Shown here piece after piece: positions 49,020 to 63,100 of a DNA stretch of 64,000 nt (its first letter is position 1; each line of letters begins with the position of its first letter). Source of the stretch: Vanilla planifolia (taxonomy: Eukaryota; Streptophyta; Magnoliopsida; Asparagales; Orchidaceae). The notes beneath the pieces are model-generated. The model saw only the letters and a program-made list of their open reading frames with translations, did no database searches and was not told the DNA's origin. The stretch lies in NCBI GenBank assembly GCA_023846275.1, contig CM043877.1, positions 16,908,607 through 16,972,606 of the forward strand, given 5' to 3'. The translations under genes were made by a program, and so were the position numbers.

Positions 49020-49920
49020 TAGTTCAATCAAACTTCCGGTCTATATCTATGCCCAAAGAGGTTAGATATCCTACTCTTGAGAACATACCTCAAGACCTAA
49101 TCTCAAGCTCATCCCCCCGAACCTGCTCTCAAGGCTAACACTCGAGATCTGCTCTTGAGGCCAACTCCAAATACCAGCTCTCACGGTCAACCCCTCAATA
49201 CCCAGCTCTAAAAGCCAACCCCTCAAATTAATGCTCCTAAGTCCCAACTGTTCATGGGAAGAACCTTCAAGTATTAGCCACTCAATGTTAACTCCATAAA
49301 AGTTGAATCTTCAAGCTCAATTTATAGCTACAAACTTCATCAACCAACAATAATTGACCATAACACATCAACAAAACAATCACACTTGTCCTCCCTCACG
49401 TCTAAAGTCGATAAAACAATTAAACTAATCGTTAAGCACACCTCACCATTCATGCATGAGATCATTTAGCGATACATTTAGCATTTTCACTGAGGAGGTA
49501 ATGAGAGAAGAATGAGGTCTTGATAACTTTTACCTATGTTTTGCACCACCACTAGTTACAATGATGCCACCTAAAAAGAAAAGGAATAAAAGGCCAACCA
49601 ACATTCCCTACATAACCTTATATAGTATCTTCCAAGGATATAAAAAAATAGGGAAAAATACAATTATCCCTAACTCTTTCCTAAACTCGACTATAAAGAG
49701 ACCCTTAAGGTTCAATGAAAAACAAGCAATCGACCCATTTATAAACTTACACTTTCTAAAGAAAAATAAACTTCTAGGAAGCTCCCACTAACTTTCCTCT
49801 TGTTTTCTTAGTTCTCCTCTTCTTCCTTGATGACCTTCAACCTATTAAGCACCAAGTTCTCTCCTACACTCCTCGGTAATCACATTCCTTAAAAACTCTC
49901 TAGTAAGCTTTTATTTAATC
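49020..49920. repeat. C-rich imperfect repeats, possible LTR
   Basis: Between about 49070 and 49270, phrases like CTCAAGGCTAACACTCGAG, GAGGCCAACTCC and GCCAACCCCTCAA recur with loose 25-40-bp spacing. A TATA-like ACCTTATATAG lies at about 49615-49625. The C-rich composition differs from the surroundings. An old LTR is my best guess; the small + frame at 49561-49791 is Lys-rich and unrecognised. Confidence 0.35.
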
Positions 49921-51222
49921 CCTTGAATCTATTTTTTGCATTAAAAACGTACATAATTTGAACAATATATTTTAATTAAAACAATTGCTAATCCTCAATT
50001 GTAAACTAAAGCAATCCATATTCTAAGCTTAAACCAAAGCAAGGACCTTAACGCAATACACAATTGTATCTATCTTGGTAGAACAACATCTACCAAGCCA
50101 TAGCTCAAGTTCTATGCTCAAATATTTAATATATCTTTGAAATCTCTAAAATGCAACTCATAAGTGATATTAATAATTTTATTATTTTAAGTTTTTATAA
50201 TCAAACACCACCATGGATTCATAAGGCACAACACATCTCACAATATGAGACTAATCTCAATCAAGTGAGAGTATTATCAACATTGTATGCTACTCTCACC
50301 ACAACTCTAAACTATTCTAAATTAAACATATCAAGTGTCATGTCAAACATCACAATAATCAATGTGTTGAAACCACACCTTTTGCATTGCATATAGATTA
50401 TGCTTTAATAACTCAACAATGGATGGTTAAATTATGGGATTCATACATTATCACTCAAGCTAACCAAAAGTTATTTAATGAAAACTTATCTATCGTAACA
50501 AGTATCATGCATACTAAGAGCAATTCAACCACATGAAAGAATTATGTAGATCGCTAAAAATTGTTCAACCATGGTAGAAATTGCCAAAAACCCATGAGTC
50601 ACAAATTGCATAGATCATTTAAACTAAAGTTGGCTTTGAGACCAATTCTACAAGGAAATGTATCAAAAGCATGCCTGACATAGGCCCAACAAATTAATTG
50701 ATGAACATACAATAACTCAAAAGCTAAAGCGTGTAAATAGAAACACATTAACTACATACTGAGATTCCAATATAATGCTCAACTTATAATATAAGACTAA
50801 TTCTCATCAATTCTCATCTGAATATTACTCGACATATAAACTAATTCCTTCCATAAGTTAGTTCAAACTATTCAACTATACCGTATGAAAGATGCAAACA
50901 ATCATATAAATTTCAGTTTAGTGAGCTTAATGCAAGATTCATCTGGCTATGAATGGTTTCAGTTTTCAGAGGACTTTTTTCCATCAATAAAACCTAGATC
51001 ATCTCATAGTTTCAATTTCAAATCTCAAATAAGTGTAAGGTCTTAAGTTCATAAGAGAGCTGCAAACTAAGTGCCGCGTCTATTTAATGAGGAAACATGG
51101 GTTAAATTGACAAGCAGCATCAGATTTCTAGGCAACGCAGTTATAAACATATATCAACAGTTATTTTTCATTGGTTAAGTATTTTTAGAATTAGCGTATT
51201 CCTAACAGCATCTTCTACAACA
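49921..51222. other. AT-rich intergenic DNA, no gene recognised
   Basis: A short + frame at 50151-50396 has no recognised motif. No TE domain could be named. Confidence 0.5.
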
Positions 51223-51355
51223 CTAATTACAATTATTTGACATAATCAAATAGCAAACTTCATGCAGAAATGCTTGCTTCGTATCTACCAGACGTAAGCT
51301 TCTACTTTCAAGCCTTCTAATGCAATCAAGACATTTATTCGCCGAGAATCGCTCG

Positions 51356-51740
51356 TTACACAACAGAAATTCGTTCAGTGGATGGAACAACAAAAACTGA
51401 AGAGGACAATGAATCACAACGAAATTGTTTGACTTGAATAAGTTGATCAAAACCATTAGGCCATCGGGTATAAGCCCATGTTGCATGCAACTCCGACGAC
51501 ATAATTCCTTGGTCCGTTAGGAATGAACGAAAGATTTTGCTAGTGCTTACACTTTCCTCTCCTCTTGCTCTAGTATTGTTGACTCCAGAGAACCAAAAGA
51601 AGCCATCTTTGTGCCGGCAAATCATCCCCATCGAAACCCTATCGACAAACCCTCAGCCGTGGAGGAATCTCCCACCGGTTTGTTTGTCGGTAAAGCTTTC
51701 AAGCGTTTTCGACACCGGTTTGTTTTGGAAATACAAGTTA
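51356..51740 (-). other. Possible orphan 5' exon of an unrecognised gene
   Basis: A GC-richer island in AT-rich DNA. On the - strand, leader-like sequence (GGGTTTGTCGATAGGGTTTCG) runs into ATG at 51631 and an open frame MGMICRHKDGFFWFSGV that continues to 51356 (91 codons). A donor-like GTAAGC occurs about 27 codons in, so the coding part of the exon may be short. I do not recognise the protein and found no convincing downstream exon. It could also be a promoter fragment or a gene relic, and the + strand is open too. Confidence 0.3.
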
Positions 51741-53146
51741 GCCCTAATCAGCCATAGTAAAATACATATGTATCAATGTTAAAGAAAAATTACATATAAT
51801 TTTTTATATATTATTTAATATTATCCAAGTCTAATATCAATGTAATCTGACTTAATTTTTCAAAAAGTTTTGTGAAACTTTTGGCAAGAAGTGTTCAGCA
51901 ATTAAAGAATAAGTAAACTTTTATAATAAAAATTCGATTAATAAAATAAAAGTGAGAGTTTTTATTTAAAAAATATTCACATTTGTTCTGATCAAATTTC
52001 AAAAATAAAATTTTAGTAAAAAAACAAATGATAGTATCTTAAAATTATCTTGATTAATTATATATAAATAATAATTAAATATTGTATATTGTTTTGTTGG
52101 TGATAAAAATATATGAACATTTCTTGATTTTGATAATATGCATTAGAATATAATAAAAAAATGAAATTTTTTAAATTAAAAAATTTTTAAAATGCTTATT
52201 AAAACAAGTTCAATGATAATTTTTTTAGAATCAGAATTCATTTGAATATTATGCCTTTGAATATATATATGTGTGTGTGTGTGTGTGTAAATATGTATTT
52301 ATAAACATATTGGTTTTTATCATTATTAAATGATAAAAAGGAGTATAATTTGAATTATAAAGAAGGAAAAAAATCGTTAAGTCTAATTTTTAAAGAGAAA
52401 TTGGGGTAGATAGGAAAATGCAAGTTTGGGAAGAGTCTTTAAGAGAGTTTTCCATCAAATTGAGAAAAATATTTCATGTCGATGACTAAGGGAAGGAGGA
52501 GAACAATTTAAGATGATGATTTTAATCTTGGTTTATAAGAAAGAAGATTACTTAAAAAATTAATTAAAAAATGTATATTTTTGTAATGTTAAATAGTTTA
52601 AGATGATTAATAATTAATTTGTCAAACAAAAAACAAACTAATTAAACTTTAGTTTATCTTTCTTCCTCTCTTTTTCTTTTTAAATATATATATATATATA
52701 TATACATATGTATTTACTTATTAGAGAATTAGCAACGAATAATCATATAAAATTATGGGATAGATTATATTAATTATAAAAATACATAAATAAAACTAAA
52801 TATGCTTATCTTTTAAAGTTATATGGATTTTTGGATTTTTAGTTTGTTAAGTAACTAAATTTGATGTTTAAAAATTTAATATTAATATCTTACTAAATCA
52901 TTATTTAAAGGTAAATTTAGTAAAAAAAATTAGTTCAAATTGTTAAATAAAAAAATATAATTTACATTTCAAAATTTTATAATATAATTGCAATTAATTA
53001 TTTTTTTTACATTGTAATAATTTTAAATTTATCAAGATTGAAATAAAAAAAAGTTTGTATTAGATCCGTAAAACAAATAGATTTATTATTATTTATTTCT
53101 CTGAACGTTGTATTGTGCAATACATTGTTGAAATTGTGTGCTCATA
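51741..53146. other. AT-rich intergenic DNA with microsatellites
   Basis: No coding signal. An AT/GT compound microsatellite is at about 52261-52289 and a TA repeat at about 52685-52705. Confidence 0.65.
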
Positions 53147-53359
53147 TTTTTTTTTTGAAGTAGATATAAATATATTATATCAAAAGTGGCAAAGCCATAC
53201 AAGTGTCACAAGAGGGATCCTCAGGGAGGATCGAACATAAAGTCAAACAACATGAGTTTGAGTAGGGGCTTGGGGAAGGAGTCCTCAGGAACCCAAACGA
53301 ACTCATTGAAGCATGCAACACGAGCAACCCAGTCAGCAGGCGCGTTCCCCTCTCTGTGA
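53147..53359 (-). mobile_element. 5'-truncated LINE copy, about 210 bp
   Basis: It starts with a run of ten T (poly(A) tail on the - strand) and matches the 3' end of the large LINE (from 4170) at about 90% by eye, up to CTCTCTGTGA. That corresponds to the end of the RNase H domain plus the 3' UTR. The 3' stem-loop is conserved exactly. Such short 3' remnants are the usual product of incomplete target-primed reverse transcription. I could not identify a clear target-site duplication. Confidence 0.93.
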
Positions 53360-54849
53360 TTTAGTTAGAAAGCATGTATATAATACCATGACATGTTATA
53401 AATTTTATTTGAAATGAAAACTATTTGAAGCAAATATTTAAAACATGAAGTTAGTAATTATGAAATTATCGATATACAAAGTTAGTATATAATATGAGTT
53501 GAAAGTATTTTATTAATATATATAGAAGATGAAAATGAAAAAAGATGTCTTTTTTTCTTTTTTTTTTTTCTTTGTAATCAAATCACTTCAATTGTAACAT
53601 GTGTTGATATGTTTTAGAATGATAATGTTAACCATTGGCAAGATGAAAACCCTAAATATTAGCATGACAAATTCTACTAGTTGCCACCAAATACAACCTA
53701 AATTGGCTATCAATTTGTATATAATAAGAAGTGAACATAGTTTAATTATGAATTATTGAGAAACTAAATGTTTAATTTAATAAAAAAATTGATGAATTAT
53801 GTGCAACATTAAGTATGGAATTTTGTTATATATATTTATTTTATATGTTTCATTTAATTATCATAGTTTATGCTAAATTATTATAGATTTACTAAGCATG
53901 TAGTTAAGTCATGCTTATTTTATTTGTTTATTTTTAAAAGTTGTATAATTGCTACTTTGAGAATGATAAGGAGTTCATAAAAGATACATCATATTATGCC
54001 CATAACTTTGCTTATTAGCATTTTGATAGTTTAATAATATACTTTATATATAGTGCACTTTGATTGATGATATATGTGGATGTATGAATTTTATATATTA
54101 CTTGTGAATATTATAAATTACAATATTATATTTATTATATTATATATTTAAACTTAAAAAATAGGGTCAAAAGTTAGTCATTTATGTAGACTATTGATTA
54201 AGGATTCAGAAAAATACAATTTTTAAATTTTAGCATTGAGACTTCTTATAACATTTTAGAGATAATAGATTGGGTCTAAAAGAGTGAAGAAGCTAAACAT
54301 TATCATCTTAGATAAGTAGTTTAATTAAATTATGATTTTTTATAAACTTTTGTGAAATATATATATTTTTAAAAAATATATATAACATTATCATCAACTA
54401 ATGAAGATCAAATTTTCAGAAAATCTATAATACAAAATTTTAAGATAAATCAAATGGAAATCAATCAAGAAATGTAGAGCTCAAGTTATTGAAAATAATA
54501 AAATCAATATTCAAAAATTAAAAAAAATATTAAATCACCAAAAAATGTAAACGAATTATAAAAACAATATAATGAAGTCCAGTAGAATAAAATTTTACAA
54601 AGAATACAAAATATTTATATGATTATAAGAAAATAAAAAATTACAAAAAAATATTAGATGATGTCAGAAAAAAATGTGAAATTTTTTATGGATAATTCCG
54701 CTTGATGAAAACGCTTATTGTTAAAATTTTAATCAATTTTTAGAGATTTTTTAAACAAAAAAAATAAAAAAAAATAAATTTATCTAAATTTTAATTAAAC
54801 TATTTTCTAAATTATCTTAAAACCTACTTTCGAAATCCCTAACCTAATG
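53360..54849. other. AT-rich intergenic DNA, nothing recognised
   Basis: Very AT-rich; includes a T-rich tract near 53540-53570. No open frame of note and no TE domain recognised. Confidence 0.65.
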
Positions 54850-55203
54850 GCTGCAACAGAACCCAAACTCGCAAATTTCAAGCGAAAAACTATGAAATGG
54901 AGGGGGAGGAGGAGTTTGTCAAAAGAACGAAACAGTTAGGAAAGGAAGAAATGGCCAAGCATTAGGAAACGGAAGGAGAGCAAGCAGCTTGGGAAATCAT
55001 TGTAGCCAAGGAAGAGGAAGATTAGCTAATGGAAGCTTTAAAAAGAACCCTTGAGAACGTTCAAAGTACTACGAGAGAAGAGGAAGAAGGAGATACAAGG
55101 TTTTCTTTAAAAAAAATTGGTAAGCAATGGTGTGGAAAGAAAGGGGCAATATTTGGGAGGGTGAGAGAGAGAAAGATAATTTTAGCAATTTTGAGAAAAT
55201 AAA
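54850..55203 (+). pseudogene. Possible broken exon, Glu/Lys-rich, unknown
   Basis: A purine-rich, GC-richer stretch. One frame runs about 100 codons from ATG (54896) to a stop near 55201, with only two internal TAG codons: MEGEEEFVKRTKQLGKEEMA, later EQAAWEIIVAKEEED and LMEALKRTLENVQSTTREE. Another frame opens just upstream with MAATEPKLANFKRK. The charged heptad-like pattern suggests a coiled coil. I do not recognise the family; it may be a decayed host exon or gag-like TE sequence. Confidence 0.3.
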
Positions 55204-56639
55204 GGAATAGAAAAAAAAGGAAAATAGGAATTTTGGTTTGGAAGATCATTAGGAGGCAATTGAAGTAATACTAATTAGAATCGTTAAAGTAATTTATGAA
55301 GGGAAGGCCATCATATTATGCCCTATTTCACCTCATGAGAAACCTTAATCACTTAAACTTAGTAAATCTATTAAAAATTCTAAACCCATGGATAAAGAAA
55401 GGGAAGACAGAATTTAAATTTGATCATATAACCCAAGTTAGGAAGATTCTTGATCAAGAAAACTTATTTTAGTTTCTTGTATTAAGGAGTTAGTCACTAT
55501 CTTACCATACTCATCACTTATTATATAGGCTCATGATAATAAGCTAATATCTCTCATAAATTTTATTCTCTTACAAGTGAACTTTCAAACTTTTGTCTAT
55601 GCTTGTATCTTTTTATTTCTTAAAATAGTATCTAAAAAAATAATATAAGTAATGAAAAATATAATAAATTAATAAATACTCAAATAAAGATTAGAAAATT
55701 TTATAAAAGAGATTATGTTATAATTAGAGTTAGGTCAGAATAGTTTCTTTTTAGAACTTACAAAAAATTAGAAGTACGTTAAGTTGGATTTTTTAGCAGT
55801 ATTCAAAAACTGGCAATTAAATTATGTGTTAGATTTTTTATAAGAGTATGAGATTAGTGCAACCTCTAGTATTAAGGATTTAGTCTTATATAAGGTACCA
55901 CATCTAATATCTAGTGAATCATTTGAGCCTGATCACCCCATGTGAAGTGAACTGATTCTTACTATTGCATTAGCTCTGAGAATAAGTAAAGACAATATGG
56001 AGAAAATTTTAGATAATGAGACAATTTTAAGCAAAGATTATAAACATAAAAAAAATTGTTCATTGGAAGGGCAAGCTTCTGATTGAGAACTCCTTACTTA
56101 CCTATGATGACCTACACAATATCGTGCCACACTTGATAGAGCACTACTAGAACTATTACCCCAATACCATTTAGTCAAGCTATCTCCTACCTAAGGAGGT
56201 TGATGTAGTAGTATTTAATGTTAGCTCACAAATACACAATTACTAAAGTCGCACAAGTTTCATAAGCTCACTTTTACAAAATTTGGTTAAAAATTACTTC
56301 AAAAAAGGCTTAAAATTAATTTTTTTCTTATTTTCCAAGCCATCTATCATCATATCACTGTGATCACAGAAGTAGCCACTACCTACACCTACTAATGCCA
56401 ACCCTCTTAACCTATTTGACTTACACTAGCCTGAGAACTTGGCTAATGATCTGTTTGGCTTGCATCAACCCATCACTTTAGACTACTCAGTTTATTTGCT
56501 TAGACTCACATTGACCCATGCAACCACCTATCCCTCACTTACCTACACTATTTCGCTCAACCTGTGCCTACTTAAAACTAGAGCAGATGTGTCAAGACCT
56601 CTATCTGCATTGCACTGATCGCATTATTACCATTTTGTA
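55204..56639. other. AT-rich intergenic DNA, no gene recognised
   Basis: No coding signal. Around 56370-56600, phrases such as TTGACTTACACTAGCC and CTCACATTGACCCATG recur and look like the reverse of the phrase repeats at 17.9-18.3 kb, which hints at one shared repeat family. Confidence 0.45.
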
Positions 56640-57150
56640 GCTTGTCATTACTACCTAAAATACATGACTAGTTTAAGAACTACTTAATTGAATTAATTTT
56701 ATAATTTTTCAAGTCAATTTTATTTAGATTATTCTTTTTAATAATTTTTGTTGACTTTTGGAACTCTAAAATATCTTTTAAAGTTTTAAAATGTGTTTTA
56801 GTATTTTTAAAATATTATTTTATATTTTTAGGTTAGTAATTTTACATTGTATTCTTGAGGTTTCTATAAATACGGATGTTTATCATGTTGTACAAGATAA
56901 AGATGAATATTTTTTTTAATAAAAATTTATTTTATTCATGTCTTTATCTTTGTACACAAAAAATATGTGCCCCATTCTAGTTGGAGAGATTTTAATTTTT
57001 CTTGTGAGAGATAAAGATCGAATGTGAGAAACCTTTCATCGAGAGAGCTGATAATTAAATCCTTATGAGAAACAACTATCAAAGGTGAGATATTTCACCA
57101 AGACAGCTAATAACCTACAAATTTTTACTTTTACCAACACCTATATATCT
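56640..57150 (+). repeat. LTR-like sequence, copy in + orientation
   Basis: About 56866-57150 matches, in reverse complement, the last 275 bp of the window. Shared blocks include TCTATAAATA-type TATA sequence, AAGATAAAGAT, GAGAGATAAAGATC-like and GGTGAGA-ATxTTxCACC phrases, ending in ACCAACACC. The TATA, then an R-like T/A tract, then a U5-like part fit the end of an LTR. The start is not determined. Confidence 0.55.
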
Positions 57151-60100
57151 TTACCCACCCTTTTGCTTTCTTGATCTAATCACTAAAACAACACTCTTCT
57201 TAATAAGGCTCTAAATCTGGTCTGCTATCTTATTATCCTTTTAAGCCAAGTTTTCTTACTAACCTAAACCATAACTTTGTTACTTTTTTCTATCTTTAAT
57301 GCTCAACATACAGACATCAACAAAACTATAAGATATCATCATTGAAAATGTGTACTCTTTCAATAATTTTTATTTTTTAAGTAGTAATCTTAAGTTAGAA
57401 TTTATTCTTTCTTCTATTAAAGTACTTCACATAGAGTTTGTTTTAAATTTTTTTATCTTGTGTAAAATTAGATATGACAAACTAATTTGTAGAACTCTAT
57501 GCTTAATGTCAAATATATTATCACTTACTCTACTTAATAATTTATACTATAATTTTAGATGATAATCTTTGAATAATTCCAAAATATGGCACGCATCACT
57601 TAACCTTAATTAGAGCATAATATCCTTTCATATTTCTTAATAATTTATTAAGCATCTCTAATATTATAAACTCTAAATTAGACATTAATAAAGGTCTAAA
57701 TGTTTCTTGTATCAATATCAAATGGTGAGATGAAGCCTTCAAGTTCAAATGAAGGGTGATCTTTGATTAATTCCCCTTAGGAAAATAAGGTAAATGAAGT
57801 TTCATTACCACCTATCCCTCTTGAGAGAGGGCTTCTAAAAACAGTGCTCGATGAATGGCATTAAATCCCACTCGAGTCCTCTTTTCCTCTTCTTTATTTT
57901 GACACGGGGGTGTTTTTTAGGTAATCTAAGGAAGTGCACTTAATAAGTGCCATGATTCCTACTTTTTAGGATTTTTTTACTTTTTGCCTCTTCAATTGTA
58001 CTTGTGAAAAATATGGTGATATGAACATCTACATAGCATGACATTATTTACATATATTTTGATATTATAATATCATTTTATTACTATTGATATATGTATA
58101 TCTACATAAAATCTATGTTTTTATATAAGAAAGACTATCATTACCTAATGATTTATTAGATCACAACAAAGAAAGAAAATTAAAATAAACCATTTCCTCT
58201 ATTTTCTTATTATATATTGACCTAATTTATGAGATATACTTCATACCTTAATATCCTAAGTACTCAGAGATGGGACCATTACATAATAGTAAATATTGGA
58301 TTTAACAATAGATGATCTTATATATAAATATTAAATATTGGATTTTTAAATTATTTTTTTTAAATTTTACGTGTCTCTAAATAGACTTAAAATCTAATTG
58401 CTTATTCACATCAGATTCAAGGAATTCTTTAGTTTAAGCTCAATCTAATCTACACAAATACTCTACGAAGAAAATCTCCAAATTATCTTGATTATAATTA
58501 TAAAAAAGTTTTATAAAGTCTTAGTTAGCTTTTGAAAGCCTATCTACTAAATTGATTATTATTAATCAATAAATCAAATAAAGCAAATAAAACAAAATTA
58601 AAAAGGGCACACAAGAGTTTTAGGTGATTCCTCAAAACCTTTGCCTACATCCTCCACTAGTTGAGCCAACTAGGTTTCCATTGCCACAATGCTCTTTTGT
58701 CGAACTGGTGGGGAGGCCAAAACCCTCACAATAGTAACTAATCAACTTAATTAGCAAAGCTTTACCTAGTATATAATAGCAACTCAACCTATGTGCACAC
58801 ACAACAACAAAAATATTATAAAGCTAAAGTAATTAAATACATAACACATTAAACAAATTATATAATAACTTATACATCAATCTTTCAAGAAAAAATATGG
58901 CATAAATATTAAATAAGCATGATAAGATATTAATAATATATACTAATTAAAAATAAAATACAAACTAAGTTAAGAATGATGTTGAAAATGAACTATAATG
59001 CTCCAATCATAAGTTAAGGATATTGCTAAATAAATCAATTGATTAAATATTACAAGTTGAAGCATCATCAATTTTTCTTATATTCTATGCTTTTTTATAT
59101 GAGAGAGTGAAATAGAAAAAAATCAAGAAGTTCTAATGGCTAAAATCATATTCTTAAGAAGTTCTAATTAGTCAGCACACTTTTGAGATTCAGATCATAC
59201 TAATATATAGAGGATATCGTACCACGGTGATAAGGTCCATATAGTAATCATCTTAATAATGCACTTGTTTAATCAACTCATTTTTATTAGTATAAATATA
59301 TCATATAAATATGATGATGATAGTATTTAATACAAATAAAACAAAATCTCACACAACTAAATTCTAAGCTCTCAAGAAAATATCATATGATGCATGAACA
59401 TGTAGTATGATAAATTGTATAAGAAGCACACAATGTTGATCAACTAACGTTGATAAGTTTAAAAATAATGTATCATGTAAGTTCAAGATGACACTTGCAT
59501 TGTAAACTCTAATAGTAAAAAATTCTTAAGTTTTAATATTGATCTTATTGATTTGAAGGTAAATCACCACCGCATGATACATAATTTCAGAAAATTTAAG
59601 CTCTTGAGAAAATGTCACATATTGTGATCATACATTATGAGTTCTTGTACGATGAGAATTTTACTTAGATTAACTATACTTAAAAATGGATCATATTTAC
59701 ATGACATGCACTATCATTTTTATATAATAAAGACAAAATTGTATGAAACTTAAAAATTTTAATTTGATTTTAAATCCTCCACATTCACAATAATTCTTAA
59801 GAACAAAATGTATTAATATGATATTAGTATCATTATAATATGATAACAAAGAATTAGAAAAAATATATAAACAAACTATTTTAACACTAATCATACTTGT
59901 CTGATGCACATATCATCCTAGTACTATATACAATATATATTAAATAATAAATTTACTCTTACGATATAGATATTATATTCATACAATGATAAGTTTATGT
60001 TTAATAGTGATCATATAAGGCTAATACAACAATTATCCTTAACATAAGTAATTTTATATTAGTTTACATATTCATAGATAAAAATATTGTACTCATATAG

Positions 60101-63100
60101 TATAATAAGCATGTATATTGATAAAAATATAGTTTTGGCATAAATACTTTGTACTACATGTAGCATTTATTTAACACATTTAACAGAATTTATATGAAAT
60201 AATATGAAACATAAAACTATATGCACATTTTAAAGTGTGGTTTAATAAGAGAATGGTGAATTGTTATTGATAAAAATTTTGGTTTCTTAAAAAAATATTT
60301 AAAGAATTAGTTAAAAATACTTTTAAAAAGCTTGAGCAAATTTCTAAAAATGATTTTGTATAAATTTTAAATTTAATTTAGAACATATTATCTTTTATTT
60401 TAATAATAACTTTTTATAAAAATTATGAAATCAAAAAATAAATAAGAGTTAAAAATATACTCCATTTTTTTGGCGATTTAACTTAAAACCATGTTTATGT
60501 CCACCCCCTGAGAAAAGTGAGACAACAACAAATACTTAATATAAATCTTTCACCAAAAGACATGTAAACTACACTTCATAACAATGAAATAAATAGAACA
60601 TACTACTACAACCTTACAATAAAATAAAATGATTATAGAAAAAACATTGATAACATAAAATCAAAATTAATATAAAAAACTTGATGAAATAATTAACTAG
60701 GCATAAATATTTTAATTAAATCAATTAAGAATAGAGAAAATTGATTACTTAGTTAATTTAGGAGAAAATAAAATTTTAGGAGTTTAATAACTAAATAGTA
60801 TAACAGAATATGAAAATGACAATGAGAATGGGTTGTTAATGGATTAAATGTTGTAGTTTGAAATTTTTATTTAGATTACATAAAAAATTTATCAATTAAT
60901 TTTACTAAAAAATTCTTTTATTATAGGTATTTTGTAACAACTAAAAGTACTTACCAAACACCAAATTAGTTGTTTCTCTTTAACTACTTTCTTATAATTA
61001 TTTGGAAATTAATACTTAAATAAAATATCATAATGGCTCAAAATAATAGTTAAAAGAGCTATTGTGCTAGAGCCATTGGATGATCAAAACGATTTGAGAT
61101 CATTCAGTCATGAAAACTATGTGATCGAATAGAGATATTCAATTAAGGATGTTTTGAAATAGGATTTGATAAGGACTATTAGATCTGACTTTTGATTGGA
61201 CAACTAGATTTCAATCTTATGCATAAAATAAACTTTAGTCATGTGATCGTGAAATGGCACGATCAAACGATGAATATTATCATACTTTATAAAATGGTAG
61301 AGAAGATAAGAATTGTTTGATCACAAAATTGTATAATCACATGACTTTGGTTACACAAATCAAAAACATGTGCAAAAATAAGGTTTTGTTTGTCTCACAT
61401 TATATGTTTCTGGTATTTAAATTTTAAATATTTTTTATAATGCTTAATTTGAATTTAATTTGCATATATTATAATAAATATTTCTATCAAACTTAAAATT
61501 TTAATCAAAGTAAAAAATCAAATATCAAAAATTAAATTTAAAATATATCTCTTGATGGTTTGTCACTCCAAACAAGATAATCTTCATGAGATTTAACATT
61601 TTTTTATCTTCTTTTTTTGGTTTTCCCACAAATATGAGCATCAATTATTAAAAATCTAAAAATTTACTTAAACAAATTAATTAAAAATACTTAGAATTTG
61701 TTAACATCAAGTAAAACACCATGACTATGGGTCAACAATACAACTGCTTAACAAATACTCAATACAAATCATAAGAGAAAAACAAGCTAAGTATTTGTAT
61801 GAAACATGCTTCATACACATACAATGCAAGTGTAAACTCAACTCTTAGAGATCAGATAACGTTTTATAAAATGATAACTTGTATGACTAACTTTGCACAC
61901 TAACAAATAATTAAGCCAACGATTACACTTGTATAAAGAATACATTTTACCTATATGATCCTAAAACCAATTCACTTTTTAAGCAAAAATATAAGCTAAA
62001 GAATACATTATCTAAGTTTAATACTAATCATCATATTATATGACTAATAGGCAATGAAGATCATGGCTTGAAGTGACATGTTTTAAATTGAACTTTTCAA
62101 AATTAAGACTTATTAGGACATGAAGAGATATTTAATATAGTCGTAATACAGTCTAGCGATCATAACAACACTAAAATAGTATTTAACAAATGAATGTATA
62201 TAATGTAATTCTAATTGTGTCACATAATAACTTAAAAGAATGGTTTGATAATTTAATCATAAATCATGTGCACATGAAAGTCTCTATCACCTTATAAGGA
62301 GAAATTTAATTGACTCTAGAATCTAAAAGTTAAGCCAAACTTGAGCAAAGTTGCCAATACTCCTTAATGTCTTTGTAAGTAAATTACTTCATAAAATATT
62401 TAATTAAGCTCTTTAATTAATTAATCTCTATTTAATCTTGAAAAGCATGATTTGAAACATACTCAAAAAAGGTATTAGAAACAATGATATCATGGTTTTG
62501 TACTCATCAAGTGTTACACAACCAAGGGTTTAGCAAGTAAAGGCCCTATCCTCATCAGCATAGGATGTTGAAAATAATGGGTGTGGTGGCTCTGTGATGA
62601 TAAAATAAACTTCATATATTGCTATCATGGGTACCTAAAGATGAGGTTATGACATAATAGAGGCTTTGTCTTTGATGATGATATAATATGAGATCTCCTA
62701 GGAGTAGAGATAGTGGTGATTAAAGAAAAACTTGGGTTAAGAAGAGAAGAATAAAAAAAGATGAGAAATGTAAAAGGAGAAACAAAATGAATTCAAATAT
62801 AATAAAGAAAAGAAAAGTATATTATACGAAGAGCACAACACGATATTATGCCATATGATGATTGTGTATATATATGAATTGGATGTATATATAATATCTC
62901 AAAAATAGTTATAAATTATTTTGAAAAAATTAAATTTATTAGTTGTTAAAAACAAAAAAAATTAGTTATAAGATTTATTAATGATTATAAGGATGAAAAA
63001 ATTGTTAATTGAGGAAATAATGATGATTTTGACTAAGTTATACTTTTTATGAATTTTATAATTTTTTTTTAAAAATGAAGTATATTATCTATTTTTTAAA

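Noticed and set aside
53120..53380. Target-site duplication around the truncated LINE
   Set aside because: Only 3-4-base matches between flanks could be found by eye, which is not significant in this DNA.
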